Made by a program: the position numbers and the translations under genes. Below, one piece after another: positions 17,121 through 25,964 of a stretch of DNA of 45,345 nt. The DNA comes from an uncultured Eubacterium sp. GTDB taxonomy: Bacteria > Bacillota > Clostridia > Lachnospirales > Lachnospiraceae. The notes beneath the pieces were generated by a model. That model searched no databases, had not been told where the DNA came from, and saw only the letters and a list, made by a program, of their open reading frames with translations. The stretch's first letter is position 1. Each line of letters starts with the position of its first letter. The DNA lies in the NCBI GenBank assembly GCA_900545725.1, contig URAI01000009.1, forward strand, positions 1 through 45,345, given 5' to 3'.

Positions 17121-18041
17121 GTGACTGACCAGGTAATAATAATGGCACAAAAGGATTATAGTAATGTATTGCATCTTGGCAATCCAACCAATACGATAGC
17201 CGTTCTTAATGCATATGGATTTTCATTCCAGAAAAAGTACGGACAGAATTTTCTTATAGATGAAAATGTTGTCGAAAAGATTGTAAGGGATGCCGGAGTA
17301 ACAAAGGATGACTGCGTTCTTGAAATAGGGCCGGGGATTGGAACTATGACGCAGATTCTATGTGAAAATGCGAGGGAAGTTGTAGCAGTAGAAATAGATA
17401 ATAAGCTGATACCGATACTTAAGGATACATTGTCATATTATGATAATGTAACAGTAATTAATGAAGATATTCTTAAGGTTGACATTGTGAAGCTTGTAAA
17501 TGAAAAAAATGGCGGAAGGCCGGTCAAGGTTGTTGCCAATCTTCCATACTATATAACAACGCCGATTATAATGGGGTTATTTGAAAGCGGAGTGCCACTT
17601 GAGAGCATTACTATCATGGTTCAAAAAGAGGTTGCCGACAGGATGCAGGTAGGGCCAGGAACCAAAGATTACGGTGCATTGTCACTTGCTGTACAATATT
17701 ATGCAAAGCCACAGATAATATTAAATGTACCGGCAAGCTGCTTTATGCCAAGACCTAATGTGGACTCTGCCGTTATACAGCTTGTACGTTATGACAAACC
17801 TCCGGTAGATGTAAAGGATGAGCATCTTATGTTTAAGATAATAAGAGCTTCATTTAATCAGAGAAGAAAGACGATGGCTAACAGTGTCGGAAAGAGTGGC
17901 GGACTTAATATAACAAAAGAAGAATTTGCAAAGGCACTTGATATGTGTAATCTTTCACAGACAGTAAGAGGTGAGGCTCTTACACTTGAACAGTTTGCAG
18001 AATTAAGTAATGCAATAACAGATATAATACAGGCACGTTAA
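17121..18041 (+). CDS. rsmA: 16S rRNA (adenine(1518)-N(6)/adenine(1519)-N(6))-dimethyltransferase
   Basis: Also called KsgA; dimethylates two adjacent adenines near the 3' end of 16S rRNA late in small-subunit assembly. The sequence shows GQNFLID at the N-terminal side, the SAM-binding loop VLEIGPGIGTMT, and the catalytic NLPYYITTPI motif (NLPY) near the middle. The 306-residue length is typical. I chose the GTG at 17121 because AAAGGA lies 7 bases upstream; the in-frame ATG at 17142 has only a weak AGGT. It is followed 37 bases later by tadA, so tatD-rsmA-tadA-acetyltransferase look like one transcript. Confidence 0.96.
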   Translation: MTDQVIIMAQKDYSNVLHLGNPTNTIAVLNAYGFSFQKKYGQNFLIDENVVEKIVRDAGVTKDDCVLEIGPGIGTMTQILCENAREVVAVEIDNKLIPILKDTLSYYDNVTVINEDILKVDIVKLVNEKNGGRPVKVVANLPYYITTPIIMGLFESGVPLESITIMVQKEVADRMQVGPGTKDYGALSLAVQYYAKPQIILNVPASCFMPRPNVDSAVIQLVRYDKPPVDVKDEHLMFKIIRASFNQRRKTMANSVGKSGGLNITKEEFAKALDMCNLSQTVRGEALTLEQFAELSNAITDIIQAR

Positions 18042-18078
18042 ATAACAGACCTAAAAATGAATCGGAGAATGTTATATA

Positions 18079-18693
18079 ATGAATGAAACTGATGGGCAGA
18101 AGAATATTTATATACAAACGCAATGCGTGGAAAGCCCGGATGCAGAATCCGGTAATATGCAATCAATAGATACTGGCATGTCTGATGAAGTGAATGAAGA
18201 TGTGTATACACAGGATGATATAAAATACATGAAGGAAGCCATAAAGCAGGCAAAGAAAGCATGGAAGCTGACAGAGGTGCCGATTGGCTGTGTGATTGTA
18301 TATAACGATAAGATTATAGGAAGAGGTTATAACAGACGTAATACTGATAAGACCACATTGGGACATGCAGAGATAACGGCAATTAAGAGGGCAAGTAAGA
18401 TTATGGGTGACTGGCGGCTTGAGGACTGTACATTATATGTAACCTTAGAACCGTGTCAGATGTGTGCAGGTGCAATTGTGCAGGCGCGTATACCAAGAGT
18501 TGTGATTGGCTCCATGAATCCTAAGGCGGGCTGTGCAGGTTCTATACTGAATCTTCTTGATATGCAGCAGTTTAATCACAGGTGTGAGGTTGTAAGAGGT
18601 GTTATGAAACAGGAATGTTCAGATATGCTTACGACATTTTTTAAGGAATTAAGAGAAATAAAAAAGCGTGAAAAGCAGCAGAATAAGGAGTAG
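18079..18693 (+). CDS. tadA: tRNA adenosine(34) deaminase
   Basis: Converts adenosine 34 to inosine in tRNA-Arg(ACG). The zinc site is clear: His96-Ala-Glu98 (HAE, with the glutamate as proton shuttle) and PCxxC at 125-129 (Cys126, Cys129). The catalytic domain starts near residue 50; before it is an unusual acidic, Gly/Ser/Asp-rich tail of about 48 residues not found in most TadA proteins. A GGAG lies 11 bases before the ATG used. Later in-frame ATGs near 18157-18229 would remove the tail but have no better SD, so the extension may be real. Confidence 0.93.
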   Translation: MNETDGQKNIYIQTQCVESPDAESGNMQSIDTGMSDEVNEDVYTQDDIKYMKEAIKQAKKAWKLTEVPIGCVIVYNDKIIGRGYNRRNTDKTTLGHAEITAIKRASKIMGDWRLEDCTLYVTLEPCQMCAGAIVQARIPRVVIGSMNPKAGCAGSILNLLDMQQFNHRCEVVRGVMKQECSDMLTTFFKELREIKKREKQQNKE

Positions 18694-18703
18694 TTCGTAT
18701 AGT

Positions 18704-19246
18704 ATGAAGCTGGAATATCATAAAGATAATCTTATACTTAAGGTTCTAAGTGGTAAGGATACAATGCAGGTGTTGGACTTTTATAAAAGAAACAGGGATT
18801 GTTTTGATATATATGAAGCAGACAAGCCTGATAATTTCTATACGCCTGAATATATAAGAAATGTATTACAGGCTGAATATAATGGTCATATACATGGTAA
18901 GTATACAAGATTTTTCTTATATGACAGAACATATCCTGGGAAAATAATTGGAACTGTGTCATTTTCTAATATCCATACAGGTGCATTTATGTCATGCTGT
19001 ATAGGATATAAGATAGATACACAGTTCCAGAATCAGGGTTATGGAAGGCGTATGCTTACAATGGCTCTTCAGATAATGGTAACGGAGCGTGATATGCATA
19101 GAATTGAAGCATATATACTGCCTGATAACGAAGTATCTGTCAGGCTTGTAAAATCACTTGGCTTTATAAGTGAGGGAATGGCATATTCGTATGTGTATAT
19201 GCGCGGAAGCTGGAGAGACCATTTAAGATATACTTATATTTCCTGA
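18704..19246 (+). CDS. GNAT-family N-acetyltransferase (RimJ/RimL type)
   Basis: A 180-residue cytoplasmic acetyltransferase. The acetyl-CoA pyrophosphate-binding loop is NQGYGRRML (Q/RxxGxG/A pattern), preceded by a beta strand CCIGYKID and followed by RIEAYILPDNEVSVRLVKSLGF, which is typical of the RimJ/RimL group acting on protein N-termini or small amines. The target is unknown. The start at 18704 follows AAGGAG (13 bases upstream, rather far); a GTG at 18668 lies inside tadA without an SD. It ends tail to tail with the minus-strand gene, and the two coding regions overlap by 13 bases. Confidence 0.85.
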   Translation: MKLEYHKDNLILKVLSGKDTMQVLDFYKRNRDCFDIYEADKPDNFYTPEYIRNVLQAEYNGHIHGKYTRFFLYDRTYPGKIIGTVSFSNIHTGAFMSCCIGYKIDTQFQNQGYGRRMLTMALQIMVTERDMHRIEAYILPDNEVSVRLVKSLGFISEGMAYSYVYMRGSWRDHLRYTYIS

Positions 19247-20607
19247 TACCAGTAACCAAAGTAAGGATTTGTATAATCACTTCTGTGGCTCTTTTTAAAG
19301 TTGCCAAAACCATACATTGAAGCCATAAAACGCTCTCTGTTACAATACATTCCCGGTATGCCGATAAAATAATGTGTTCCGTTATCATTTTCCTGGACAC
19401 GCCCAAATAACAGATGCCGGAAATTATAATATCCATGAATAAGAAAGCTGTTGCCGGTAAGGTTGATATCATCTGCCGGGAGAGCTTTTAACTGCTCAGG
19501 GGATATCTCTATACAGTCGTAGTAGTAATCATTATCAAATGCATCTATATAATCAGCATTTTTAAATAGCTTTTCAATGGCATTATTATGATACTTATCA
19601 TTAGTTATCTTTTTATCAATTCCAGGATTATTAATATTATAAGAAGCATGCAAGGGCATGGGAGTATTGTTTTTATCTTTTGATTTATCAACATAAGTGT
19701 CTGTGGGTGTATGGACATCTTCTATGTCAGAGTTGTGTTTGGCAGAAAAACTGTTACCGGTAAATGTGCTGTCAGCAGCCGTGACATATATTTCAGGTTG
19801 TGCAGGTTTACTGTGTTCATTAATTTTATCATGTGAAGCCGTGTGGTTATTAATTGTACCGGTCTGTGAATCCGTGTGATTATTACTTGTACCAGTCTGT
19901 GAAGCCGTGTGATTATCACCGGTATCAGTCTGTGAAGCCAGGCTGGTTTTACTTGTATCGGTAGGTGGGATTAAGCTATTATTACCTGTATCGGTTTGTG
20001 ACGTGGGACTGCTGTTACCGGCAGCAGACGGTGGGGCTGAGCTGTTTTTATTTGCAGCATTTTCATAGCTACCTGTTGCTGTCTTTACAGTATTGTCTGT
20101 ATTGTCAAAAATATTATTTTTTGAAATTACAGTAGTGTCTGTGTTGTAAGAAATATCATTTGATGAAGCTGGATTATTATCTGTACTGTCAGAAATATCA
20201 GGTGATAAGTCAGTATAGAGTACATCAGAAGGATTAAAAGGATTATCATCCCATAGTGTATACATGCGGTAATAGTCGTTATCTGTATTAGCAATTGCAA
20301 TTCCACATATATCAGAAAATGTATATCCTGTAGCTTTAATATTGGCAGGATTAAGCAGGTCTTTATATGTTCCGCATCCTGAATTGATTATAACATTGTC
20401 AAGCTTTATGGTATTAAACTTATGTCCGCTTCTGACCATAAGATATACACTAAAAATTTCAGGTGCATCAGTATGTACATTATTAAGTGTTAATTCAAGT
20501 TTAAATTGTCCGTTACGGACCTGTGCTCTTGCAAATCCGGTACTTTTATCTTTAACATTTCCCGGATAAGAATAAATGTATGAAACAAGACGTTTATAAT
20601 CGCTCAT
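19234..20607 (-). CDS. DUF6128-like protein with a repetitive Thr/Asn/Gln/Ser linker
   Basis: A 457-residue protein of unknown function. No signal peptide or membrane helix is evident. The N-terminal ~130 residues (LVSYIYSYPGNVKDKSTGFA) and the C-terminal ~110 residues (from SPEQLKALPADD to the end, with LIHGYYNFRHLLFGR and FIGIPGMY) match, as I recall, a Clostridia-specific family annotated DUF6128. Between them lies a hydrophilic linker of about 200 residues built partly of an 11-residue repeat. The start is supported by an AGAGGT SD. A TATAAT -10 lies at 20628-20633 on the minus strand, without a good -35. It is divergent from the SRP RNA and convergent with the acetyltransferase gene. Confidence 0.65.
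   Translation of the reverse strand: MSDYKRLVSYIYSYPGNVKDKSTGFARAQVRNGQFKLELTLNNVHTDAPEIFSVYLMVRSGHKFNTIKLDNVIINSGCGTYKDLLNPANIKATGYTFSDICGIAIANTDNDYYRMYTLWDDNPFNPSDVLYTDLSPDISDSTDNNPASSNDISYNTDTTVISKNNIFDNTDNTVKTATGSYENAANKNSSAPPSAAGNSSPTSQTDTGNNSLIPPTDTSKTSLASQTDTGDNHTASQTGTSNNHTDSQTGTINNHTASHDKINEHSKPAQPEIYVTAADSTFTGNSFSAKHNSDIEDVHTPTDTYVDKSKDKNNTPMPLHASYNINNPGIDKKITNDKYHNNAIEKLFKNADYIDAFDNDYYYDCIEISPEQLKALPADDINLTGNSFLIHGYYNFRHLLFGRVQENDNGTHYFIGIPGMYCNRERFMASMYGFGNFKKSHRSDYTNPYFGYWYQEI
19841..19939 (-). repeat. 33-bp minisatellite in the DUF6128-like gene
   Basis: Three successive 33-bp units at 19841-19873, 19874-19906 and 19907-19939, each beginning GTGTGRTTAT on the + strand, with further decayed units up to about 20020. 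They encode an 11-residue Thr/Gln/Asn/His-rich repeat, and copy-number change would keep the frame. Confidence 0.85.
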
Positions 20608-20710
20608 AATTACCTCTGTAATTTAAGATTATATGCAAGCATATGCAAAAAAGAGTGAAAAAATTACAGGTTATCAGATATTAATCGCCTGATTTTAAAA
20701 ATGCGATATC

Positions 20711-20739
20711 TTGACAACATGTCATGAAAATATTATAAT
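20711..20739 (+). promoter_or_regulatory. Consensus sigma-A promoter of the SRP RNA
   Basis: TTGACA at 20711-20716, exactly 17 bases, then TATAAT at 20734-20739. This perfect match is expected for an abundant stable RNA, and places the transcript start at about 20746. Confidence 0.9.
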
Positions 20740-20745
20740 TAAATA

Positions 20746-21015
20746 ACCGCGCAGCTGGGGTAGTAGCGGCACCCTGTACCTGCAATCCGCTATAGCAGGA
20801 GTGATGTTCGGCCTAGGGCAATATATTTATGGAGCTGCCCGGTAAAAGTGGTGTTGACATTTGGGTCTTCCGCAACAGAAATTCATGAATCATGTCAGGT
20901 CAGGAATGAAGCAGCATTAAGTGAAACCTTCTGTGTGCCGGAAGGGTGCCTGGATCGAGCTAACTGTACCGGTAACGTCTGTGGGTATTTGTTCGAAGCA
21001 GAACGCGCGGTTTTA
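20746..21015 (+). ncRNA. ffs: Signal recognition particle RNA, large bacterial type
   Basis: The RNA scaffold of the signal recognition particle, which targets membrane and secreted proteins co-translationally with Ffh. The hallmark apical domain is present near 20890-20930: GTCAGG, a GGAA tetraloop, then TGAAGCAGCATTAAG. At about 270 bases it is the large form with an Alu-like domain, as in Bacillus and Clostridia. The ends pair (CCGCGC near 20747 with GCGCGG at 21005-21010), followed by a T-rich run that should end transcription. Its position directly before dnaX is the standard clostridial arrangement. End positions are estimated from the promoter and closing helix. Confidence 0.92.
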
Positions 21016-21053
21016 TTTTTTTGCAGCTGATTGTATTAGAAATGAGGATGAAG

Positions 21054-22694
21054 ATGGCATATCAGGCATTGTATAGAAAGTGGCGTCCTGATAACTTTGA
21101 AGACGTTAAGGGACAGGATCATATTGTTACAACTTTACAGAACCAGATAAAGGCCGACAGGATAGGACATGCATATCTGTTTTGTGGAACGAGAGGAACA
21201 GGTAAGACGAGTATTGCCAAGATATTTGCAAAGGCAGTCAATTGCGAAAATCCTGTGAATGGAAGCCCTTGTGGTGAGTGCGCAAGCTGTAAGGCTATTG
21301 CAGCAGGTAACTCAATGAATGTCATAGAGATAGATGCGGCATCTAATAATGGCGTAGATAACATAAGACAGATAAGGGAAGAGGTCCAGTATTCTCCAAC
21401 GCAGGGAAGATACAAGGTATATATAATAGATGAGGTTCATATGCTCTCAATAGGTGCATTTAATGCATTGTTAAAGACACTTGAAGAACCACCGTCATAT
21501 GTTATATTTATACTGGCTACAACAGAAGCACACAAGATTCCGGTAACAATTCTATCAAGATGTCAAAGATATGATTTTCACAGAATATCCATTGATACGA
21601 TTGCAGACAGGCTTACTAAGCTTATGCAGGCTGAGAATATCAATGTAGAAGATAAGGCAATTAAGTATATTGCCAAGGCGGCAGACGGCTCACTAAGAGA
21701 TGCACTTAGTCTTCTTGACCAGTGTATAGCATTCTATCTGGGACGTGATATTAAGTATGAAAATGTCTTAGATGTTTTAGGTGCAGTTGATACACAGGTA
21801 TATGCAGATATGTTATCATTGATAGTGGCATCAGATACGATACAGGTTATGGAGCTTATAGAAAAGCTTATAATGCAGGGCAGGGATATAGGACAGTTCG
21901 TAAGTGATTTTATATGGTATCTGCGTAATCTTTTACTTATTAAGACGACAGATGACATATCTAAGATAGAAGATGTAATTGAAGCATCAGCAGACAGTAT
22001 TGCACAGTTAAAGAAAGATTCGGCTATAGTTGATACTGATACTATAATGAGATATATAAGGATTTTATCAGAGCTGGAAAATGAACTTAAGTATTCATCG
22101 CAGAAAAGGATTAAGCTTGAGGTAACTCTTATTAAGCTTATGAAGCCGGCAATGGGAGCAAGGGAGGATGTATCAGATATACTGGGGAGACTTTCAGTGC
22201 TTGAAGGACAGATGCAGGATGCACTTAATAAATTAAAAAATGGTGTTGTTCCGGTGGGGGTATTTAATCAGACACCGGCAGCAGGTATGATGGATGGACA
22301 GCCACATAATGATAGTAATGCTGTGGCAGATAAACGTGTTATTGAAGCACTTCCACAGGATATGGAAGCCATTGCAAGACAGTGGGATGGCATAGTTCAT
22401 TCAATAGATGATCCTATGATGCGTACATTTTTATTAGGTTCACATGTGACTCTCACAGAGGATAATACTTCGCTTGAGATAATGTTTAATTCAACATCAG
22501 CATATAATGCATTTTCAAGGGAAGAGGATAAAGAAAGGCTTGAGGCGCTTATTGAGGAAAGAACCGGTGTAAGCGTAAATATTAAGATAACCAAGCTGGA
22601 TGATAATGAAGATTTTCAGAACAGATTTACAGATATAAGAGATTTGGTAAGCAATATTGATATTGTAGTAGATGATAAGGAGGAATATATCTAA
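21054..22694 (+). CDS. dnaX: DNA polymerase III subunits gamma and tau
   Basis: The ATPase of the clamp loader, which places the sliding clamp on DNA at the replication fork. In the 546-residue product the Walker A is GTRGTGKT at 45-52, a four-cysteine zinc module uses Cys64, 73, 76 and 79, Walker B is IIDEVH, and the sensor 1 and SRC arginine-finger region (ILATTEAHKI, then ILSRCQ) follow. The start at 21054 gives the typical MAYQALYRKWRP N-terminus with GAGGA 5 bases upstream; an upstream TTG at 21021 falls just after the SRP RNA terminator. The stop overlaps the ybaB start by one base. Confidence 0.97.
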   Translation: MAYQALYRKWRPDNFEDVKGQDHIVTTLQNQIKADRIGHAYLFCGTRGTGKTSIAKIFAKAVNCENPVNGSPCGECASCKAIAAGNSMNVIEIDAASNNGVDNIRQIREEVQYSPTQGRYKVYIIDEVHMLSIGAFNALLKTLEEPPSYVIFILATTEAHKIPVTILSRCQRYDFHRISIDTIADRLTKLMQAENINVEDKAIKYIAKAADGSLRDALSLLDQCIAFYLGRDIKYENVLDVLGAVDTQVYADMLSLIVASDTIQVMELIEKLIMQGRDIGQFVSDFIWYLRNLLLIKTTDDISKIEDVIEASADSIAQLKKDSAIVDTDTIMRYIRILSELENELKYSSQKRIKLEVTLIKLMKPAMGAREDVSDILGRLSVLEGQMQDALNKLKNGVVPVGVFNQTPAAGMMDGQPHNDSNAVADKRVIEALPQDMEAIARQWDGIVHSIDDPMMRTFLLGSHVTLTEDNTSLEIMFNSTSAYNAFSREEDKERLEALIEERTGVSVNIKITKLDDNEDFQNRFTDIRDLVSNIDIVVDDKEEYI

Positions 22695-23044
22695 TGGCAA
22701 AGAGAGGCGGATTTCCAGGAGGAATGCCTGGCAACATGAACAATCTTATGAAGCAGGCACAGAGAATGCAAAGACAGATGGAGACACAGCAGGCGGAGCT
22801 TGAGGCTAAGGAATTTACAGCAGCAGCAGGCGGCGGAGTAGTTGAAGTTACAGTTACAGGTAAGAGAGAGATAACTAAGGTTAAGATTGATCCTGAAGCT
22901 GTGGATCCTGATGATGTTGAGATGCTTGAGGATCTCATAATGGCTGCAACTAATGAAGCATTAAGAAAGTGTGAGGAAGAATCACAGGCACAGATGTCTA
23001 AGATTACAGGCGGACTTAGCGGATTAGGCGGAGGCTTATTCTAA
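22694..23044 (+). CDS. ybaB: YbaB/EbfC-family nucleoid-associated protein
   Basis: A small (116-residue) DNA-binding protein of the YbaB/EbfC family, which forms a tweezer-like dimer and coats the nucleoid. Visible family features are the Met/Gln-rich N-terminal helix (LMKQAQRMQRQMETQQAELEA), a beta core with VEVTVTGKREITKVKIDPE, and a C-terminal helix. It sits in the classic dnaX-ybaB-recR order and overlaps each neighbour by one base (ATG within the TAATG junctions), so the three are translationally coupled. Confidence 0.95.
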   Translation: MAKRGGFPGGMPGNMNNLMKQAQRMQRQMETQQAELEAKEFTAAAGGGVVEVTVTGKREITKVKIDPEAVDPDDVEMLEDLIMAATNEALRKCEEESQAQMSKITGGLSGLGGGLF

Positions 23045-23640
23045 TGGACATTTACAGTAGTCATATTAATAAGTTAATAGAGCAACTGTCAAGATTACCA
23101 GGGGTTGGGGCTAAGAGCGCCCAGCGCCTGGCATTTCATATTATAAACATGCCTAAGGAAGAGGTGGAGGGATTGGCATCCGCAATAACAGAGGCAAAGT
23201 CTAATGTGAGATATTGTAAGGAGTGTTTTACGCTGACAGATGAGGATATATGCCCTATATGTAAGAATCCCAAAAGAGATCACTCCACAATCATGGTTGT
23301 TGAACAGACAAGGGATCTTGCCGCATATGAAAAGACAGGGAAATACGAGGGTGTATACCATGTACTTCATGGTGCGATAAGTCCTATGTTAGGAATAGGT
23401 CCGGCAGATATTAAGTTAAAGGAGCTTATGAGAAGACTTGAGGGGGACGTTAATGAAGTGATTATTGCGACCAATTCAAGCCTTGAAGGAGAGACAACAG
23501 CAATGTATATAAGCCGTCTTATCAAGCCTACGGGCATTAAGGTAACAAGAATTGCAAGTGGGGTTCCTGTGGGCGGAGACCTTGAGTATATAGATGAGGT
23601 GACACTTTTAAGGGCATTAGAAGGACGTACTGAATTATAA
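23044..23640 (+). CDS. recR: Recombination mediator protein RecR
   Basis: Works with RecF and RecO to load RecA on single-stranded DNA gaps. The 198-residue product has the helix-hairpin-helix SRLPGVGAKSAQRLAFH at about residues 16-32, a four-cysteine zinc finger (Cys58, 61, 70, 73) and a Toprim domain starting with IMVVEQTRDL near residue 83 and including the GVYHVLHG strand. It is full length. A 137-base gap with an AT-rich stretch but no obvious terminator separates it from the condensin-like operon. Confidence 0.97.
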   Translation: MDIYSSHINKLIEQLSRLPGVGAKSAQRLAFHIINMPKEEVEGLASAITEAKSNVRYCKECFTLTDEDICPICKNPKRDHSTIMVVEQTRDLAAYEKTGKYEGVYHVLHGAISPMLGIGPADIKLKELMRRLEGDVNEVIIATNSSLEGETTAMYISRLIKPTGIKVTRIASGVPVGGDLEYIDEVTLLRALEGRTEL

Positions 23641-23777
23641 AAAAGCGGAGGTATCTGATGCGGTCCAGTTATTATTAAGATAATCAGTAAAATGTATTGG
23701 ATTATAAAAATTGAATAAATCGGACATGCAGTTGGAAAGTCATCAGATATTTTATAACAAAGAAAAGGGGATTGTAT

Positions 23778-25250
23778 ATGCTTAGTGATATTGTATCTGA
23801 CCATAAGGAACGAATGATTAACCTTAAGAAATATTATCCGTTCTTTAAGCTGTCACAGATATCCTTTGAACAGCTTCTGGAGGGTAAGTGTGCCATACTT
23901 GATATGGGATATATATTAATGGCAGTGCTTCGTTTCTTTATTGAAGAAAATAATTTTAAGGAAAAGGAAGTTACTTACAGTGAATATCAGATATTTATAA
24001 CCGGTGTTATAAAAAATGACTTCGGACTGGCACTTTCTAAGGATGAGTATGAATATATGGCACAGTATATATTTGATAAGATTAAAAATGATGGCAGACC
24101 TTTTGAATTTGAATATTTTGACCCTGTGGACAGAAAGAAAAAGATATCGAGGGTAAGAGTCCTTGACAGCACGATAAGAGATAATGTGGTATGGTATTCT
24201 ATTAATGCAGATGCGATAGAATTTTATCTTGATACTAAAGAGATAAAGGATGAGAGCAGGATAAGCGTAGCGCAGCTTCTTCTTGAAAAGATGATACGCT
24301 CGCAGAATTTCAGGGGCGGTGTTGAAGTCGTTGCAAGGATTAATGAAGAAGTTAAAAGATTATGGCATAAAAAGGATGAGGTTGTATCAATATTATCATC
24401 AGATGTATTTGCAGGACTTGCGGCATATGAGGAATTTGTCACTACCGGAATAAAGTGGTTTGAAGAAGAAGACAGATTATTTAAAAAGAATAGTCTGTTA
24501 ATAGAAAATGCACTTAAAAGACTTGAAAAAAATACAGATAATGATGAAAGATATTATAAGACAGTAAGCGACATCTATGAGCTTGAAAACCAGCTTAAGA
24601 TTGCAATGAACAGGCATGGGGAGCTTCTGGCGGCCTGTACTGCGCTGCAGAAGCTTACAGATGATGCCGTAAGAAGGGCAAAGCTTGGAAGATTAAGAAG
24701 CCATATTGATTTTGTGGGTACATTATCAGATATGATTGCAACAGATAATGCTGATATTCTTAAATGGTTTATTGAGCCGTTACTTAAACCGCAGGTTAGG
24801 AAGTTCTTTAATGTTATATCAATAGATGATGCACTGACACAGAGGCAGGCAAGAAGTGAAGAGGCAGAAAAGGTTACAAAAGAAGAGCCCAAAGAGATTA
24901 TATATGAGGATGAGCTTGAGGATAACAGAATAAAACAAAATTATTCATTTATACTGGATAATCTTGTGCAGGCGTTAAATATGAAGGGCGAATTTACACT
25001 TGCACAGTTTAACAAAGCCATGAAAAATACATATGGTGACAGAGTTCTTCTAAATGCCGATTATTATTCATTTTTTGTCAATCTGTGCCAGAAACAAAGA
25101 TATGAAAAAGGTTATATATACGATAATGAACTGCCGGTAAGTTTTGCTATAATTATGGATAATGATTCAAAGGTTAAGATTGGAGCTCACTGTGAGATTT
25201 CCAATGTGCATTTCAGAAAGGAAGATGATGATGGAAAGCAGGAATCTTGA
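23778..25250 (+). CDS. JetA-like (DUF5716) kleisin-type condensin subunit
   Basis: A 490-residue cytoplasmic protein resembling the JetA family (DUF5716), the kleisin/MukF-type subunit of Wadjet SMC complexes, as far as I can tell from memory of the family. The N-terminal ~170 residues look like winged-helix repeats (YYPFFKLSQISFEQLLEGK), a helical middle follows, and the C-terminal part would contact the ATPase head. The ATG at 23778 is used because AAAAGGGG lies 7 bases upstream; a TTG at 23772 is a weaker choice. The JetB-like gene starts within its last 20 bases and the SMC-like gene follows, which is the jetA-jetB-jetC order. Confidence 0.75.
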   Translation: MLSDIVSDHKERMINLKKYYPFFKLSQISFEQLLEGKCAILDMGYILMAVLRFFIEENNFKEKEVTYSEYQIFITGVIKNDFGLALSKDEYEYMAQYIFDKIKNDGRPFEFEYFDPVDRKKKISRVRVLDSTIRDNVVWYSINADAIEFYLDTKEIKDESRISVAQLLLEKMIRSQNFRGGVEVVARINEEVKRLWHKKDEVVSILSSDVFAGLAAYEEFVTTGIKWFEEEDRLFKKNSLLIENALKRLEKNTDNDERYYKTVSDIYELENQLKIAMNRHGELLAACTALQKLTDDAVRRAKLGRLRSHIDFVGTLSDMIATDNADILKWFIEPLLKPQVRKFFNVISIDDALTQRQARSEEAEKVTKEEPKEIIYEDELEDNRIKQNYSFILDNLVQALNMKGEFTLAQFNKAMKNTYGDRVLLNADYYSFFVNLCQKQRYEKGYIYDNELPVSFAIIMDNDSKVKIGAHCEISNVHFRKEDDDGKQES

Positions 25251-25941
25251 AAAAGCACTTGATATAGTAGCGGTTCTTATAACAGGACAGCCTGTAACAG
25301 AAAGCGGGGAGCATGCCGCACTGTATCAGGAATATAATAATAATGCTGAAGTTTATGATATTGTAAATATGTCATTAAAGAAGATGAATCTTGATATATA
25401 TGGTTATAATAACGGACTGTATGTAAGTGCCGGTGAGAATAATCATATATTTGGTTATTCCAATGAACAGTTAAGACAGGAGCTTGGAATCAAGGTTAAT
25501 AAAGACCTTTATATGGCATATTTTGTAATATATAATACTATAACGGAATTTTACAGTGATACGGTAAGTTCAACATATGCGGAGTTCGTAAGAGTAGAGG
25601 ATGTAATAAAAAATGTTGATGACACCCTTATGGGGGTTATAGATAAAAGAAATGGATTCATTAAAAATGAAATCGAAGAAAACAGCTTCAAGCAGATTGC
25701 AATAAGCTGGGATGAGCTGCCTGTCAGTACCGTTTCAGAAAATGGCATATTAAGAGCAGCAAGAAATTCCAAGTCGGGTTTTGTTAAGATGGTATTTAAT
25801 TTTCTTGTGCGTCAGGAGCTGTTAGTTGAGAGCGGTGACAGATATTATCCTACTGACAGGTTCAGGGCCATAATAGAAAATTACTTTGATAATTACAGAG
25901 GCCGTCTGTCACAGATTATGCAAGAACATATAACAGATTAA
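25231..25941 (+). CDS. JetB-like (DUF6063) condensin accessory subunit
   Basis: A 236-residue protein resembling DUF6063/JetB, the KITE/MukE-like partner that bridges the kleisin. Sequence features are sparse: two helical, winged-helix-like regions (for example LEKALDIVAVLITGQPV and GFVKMVFNFLVRQELLVE) and no enzyme motif. Three consecutive ATGs (25225, 25228, 25231) follow an AAAGGA SD; I use the last, 8 bases from it. The gene overlaps the JetA-like gene by 20 bases and the SMC-like gene follows after 23 bases, so the three products are probably made in fixed ratio. Confidence 0.7.
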   Translation: MESRNLEKALDIVAVLITGQPVTESGEHAALYQEYNNNAEVYDIVNMSLKKMNLDIYGYNNGLYVSAGENNHIFGYSNEQLRQELGIKVNKDLYMAYFVIYNTITEFYSDTVSSTYAEFVRVEDVIKNVDDTLMGVIDKRNGFIKNEIEENSFKQIAISWDELPVSTVSENGILRAARNSKSGFVKMVFNFLVRQELLVESGDRYYPTDRFRAIIENYFDNYRGRLSQIMQEHITD

Positions 25942-25964
25942 TGGTATGATACGGAGGATTAATT

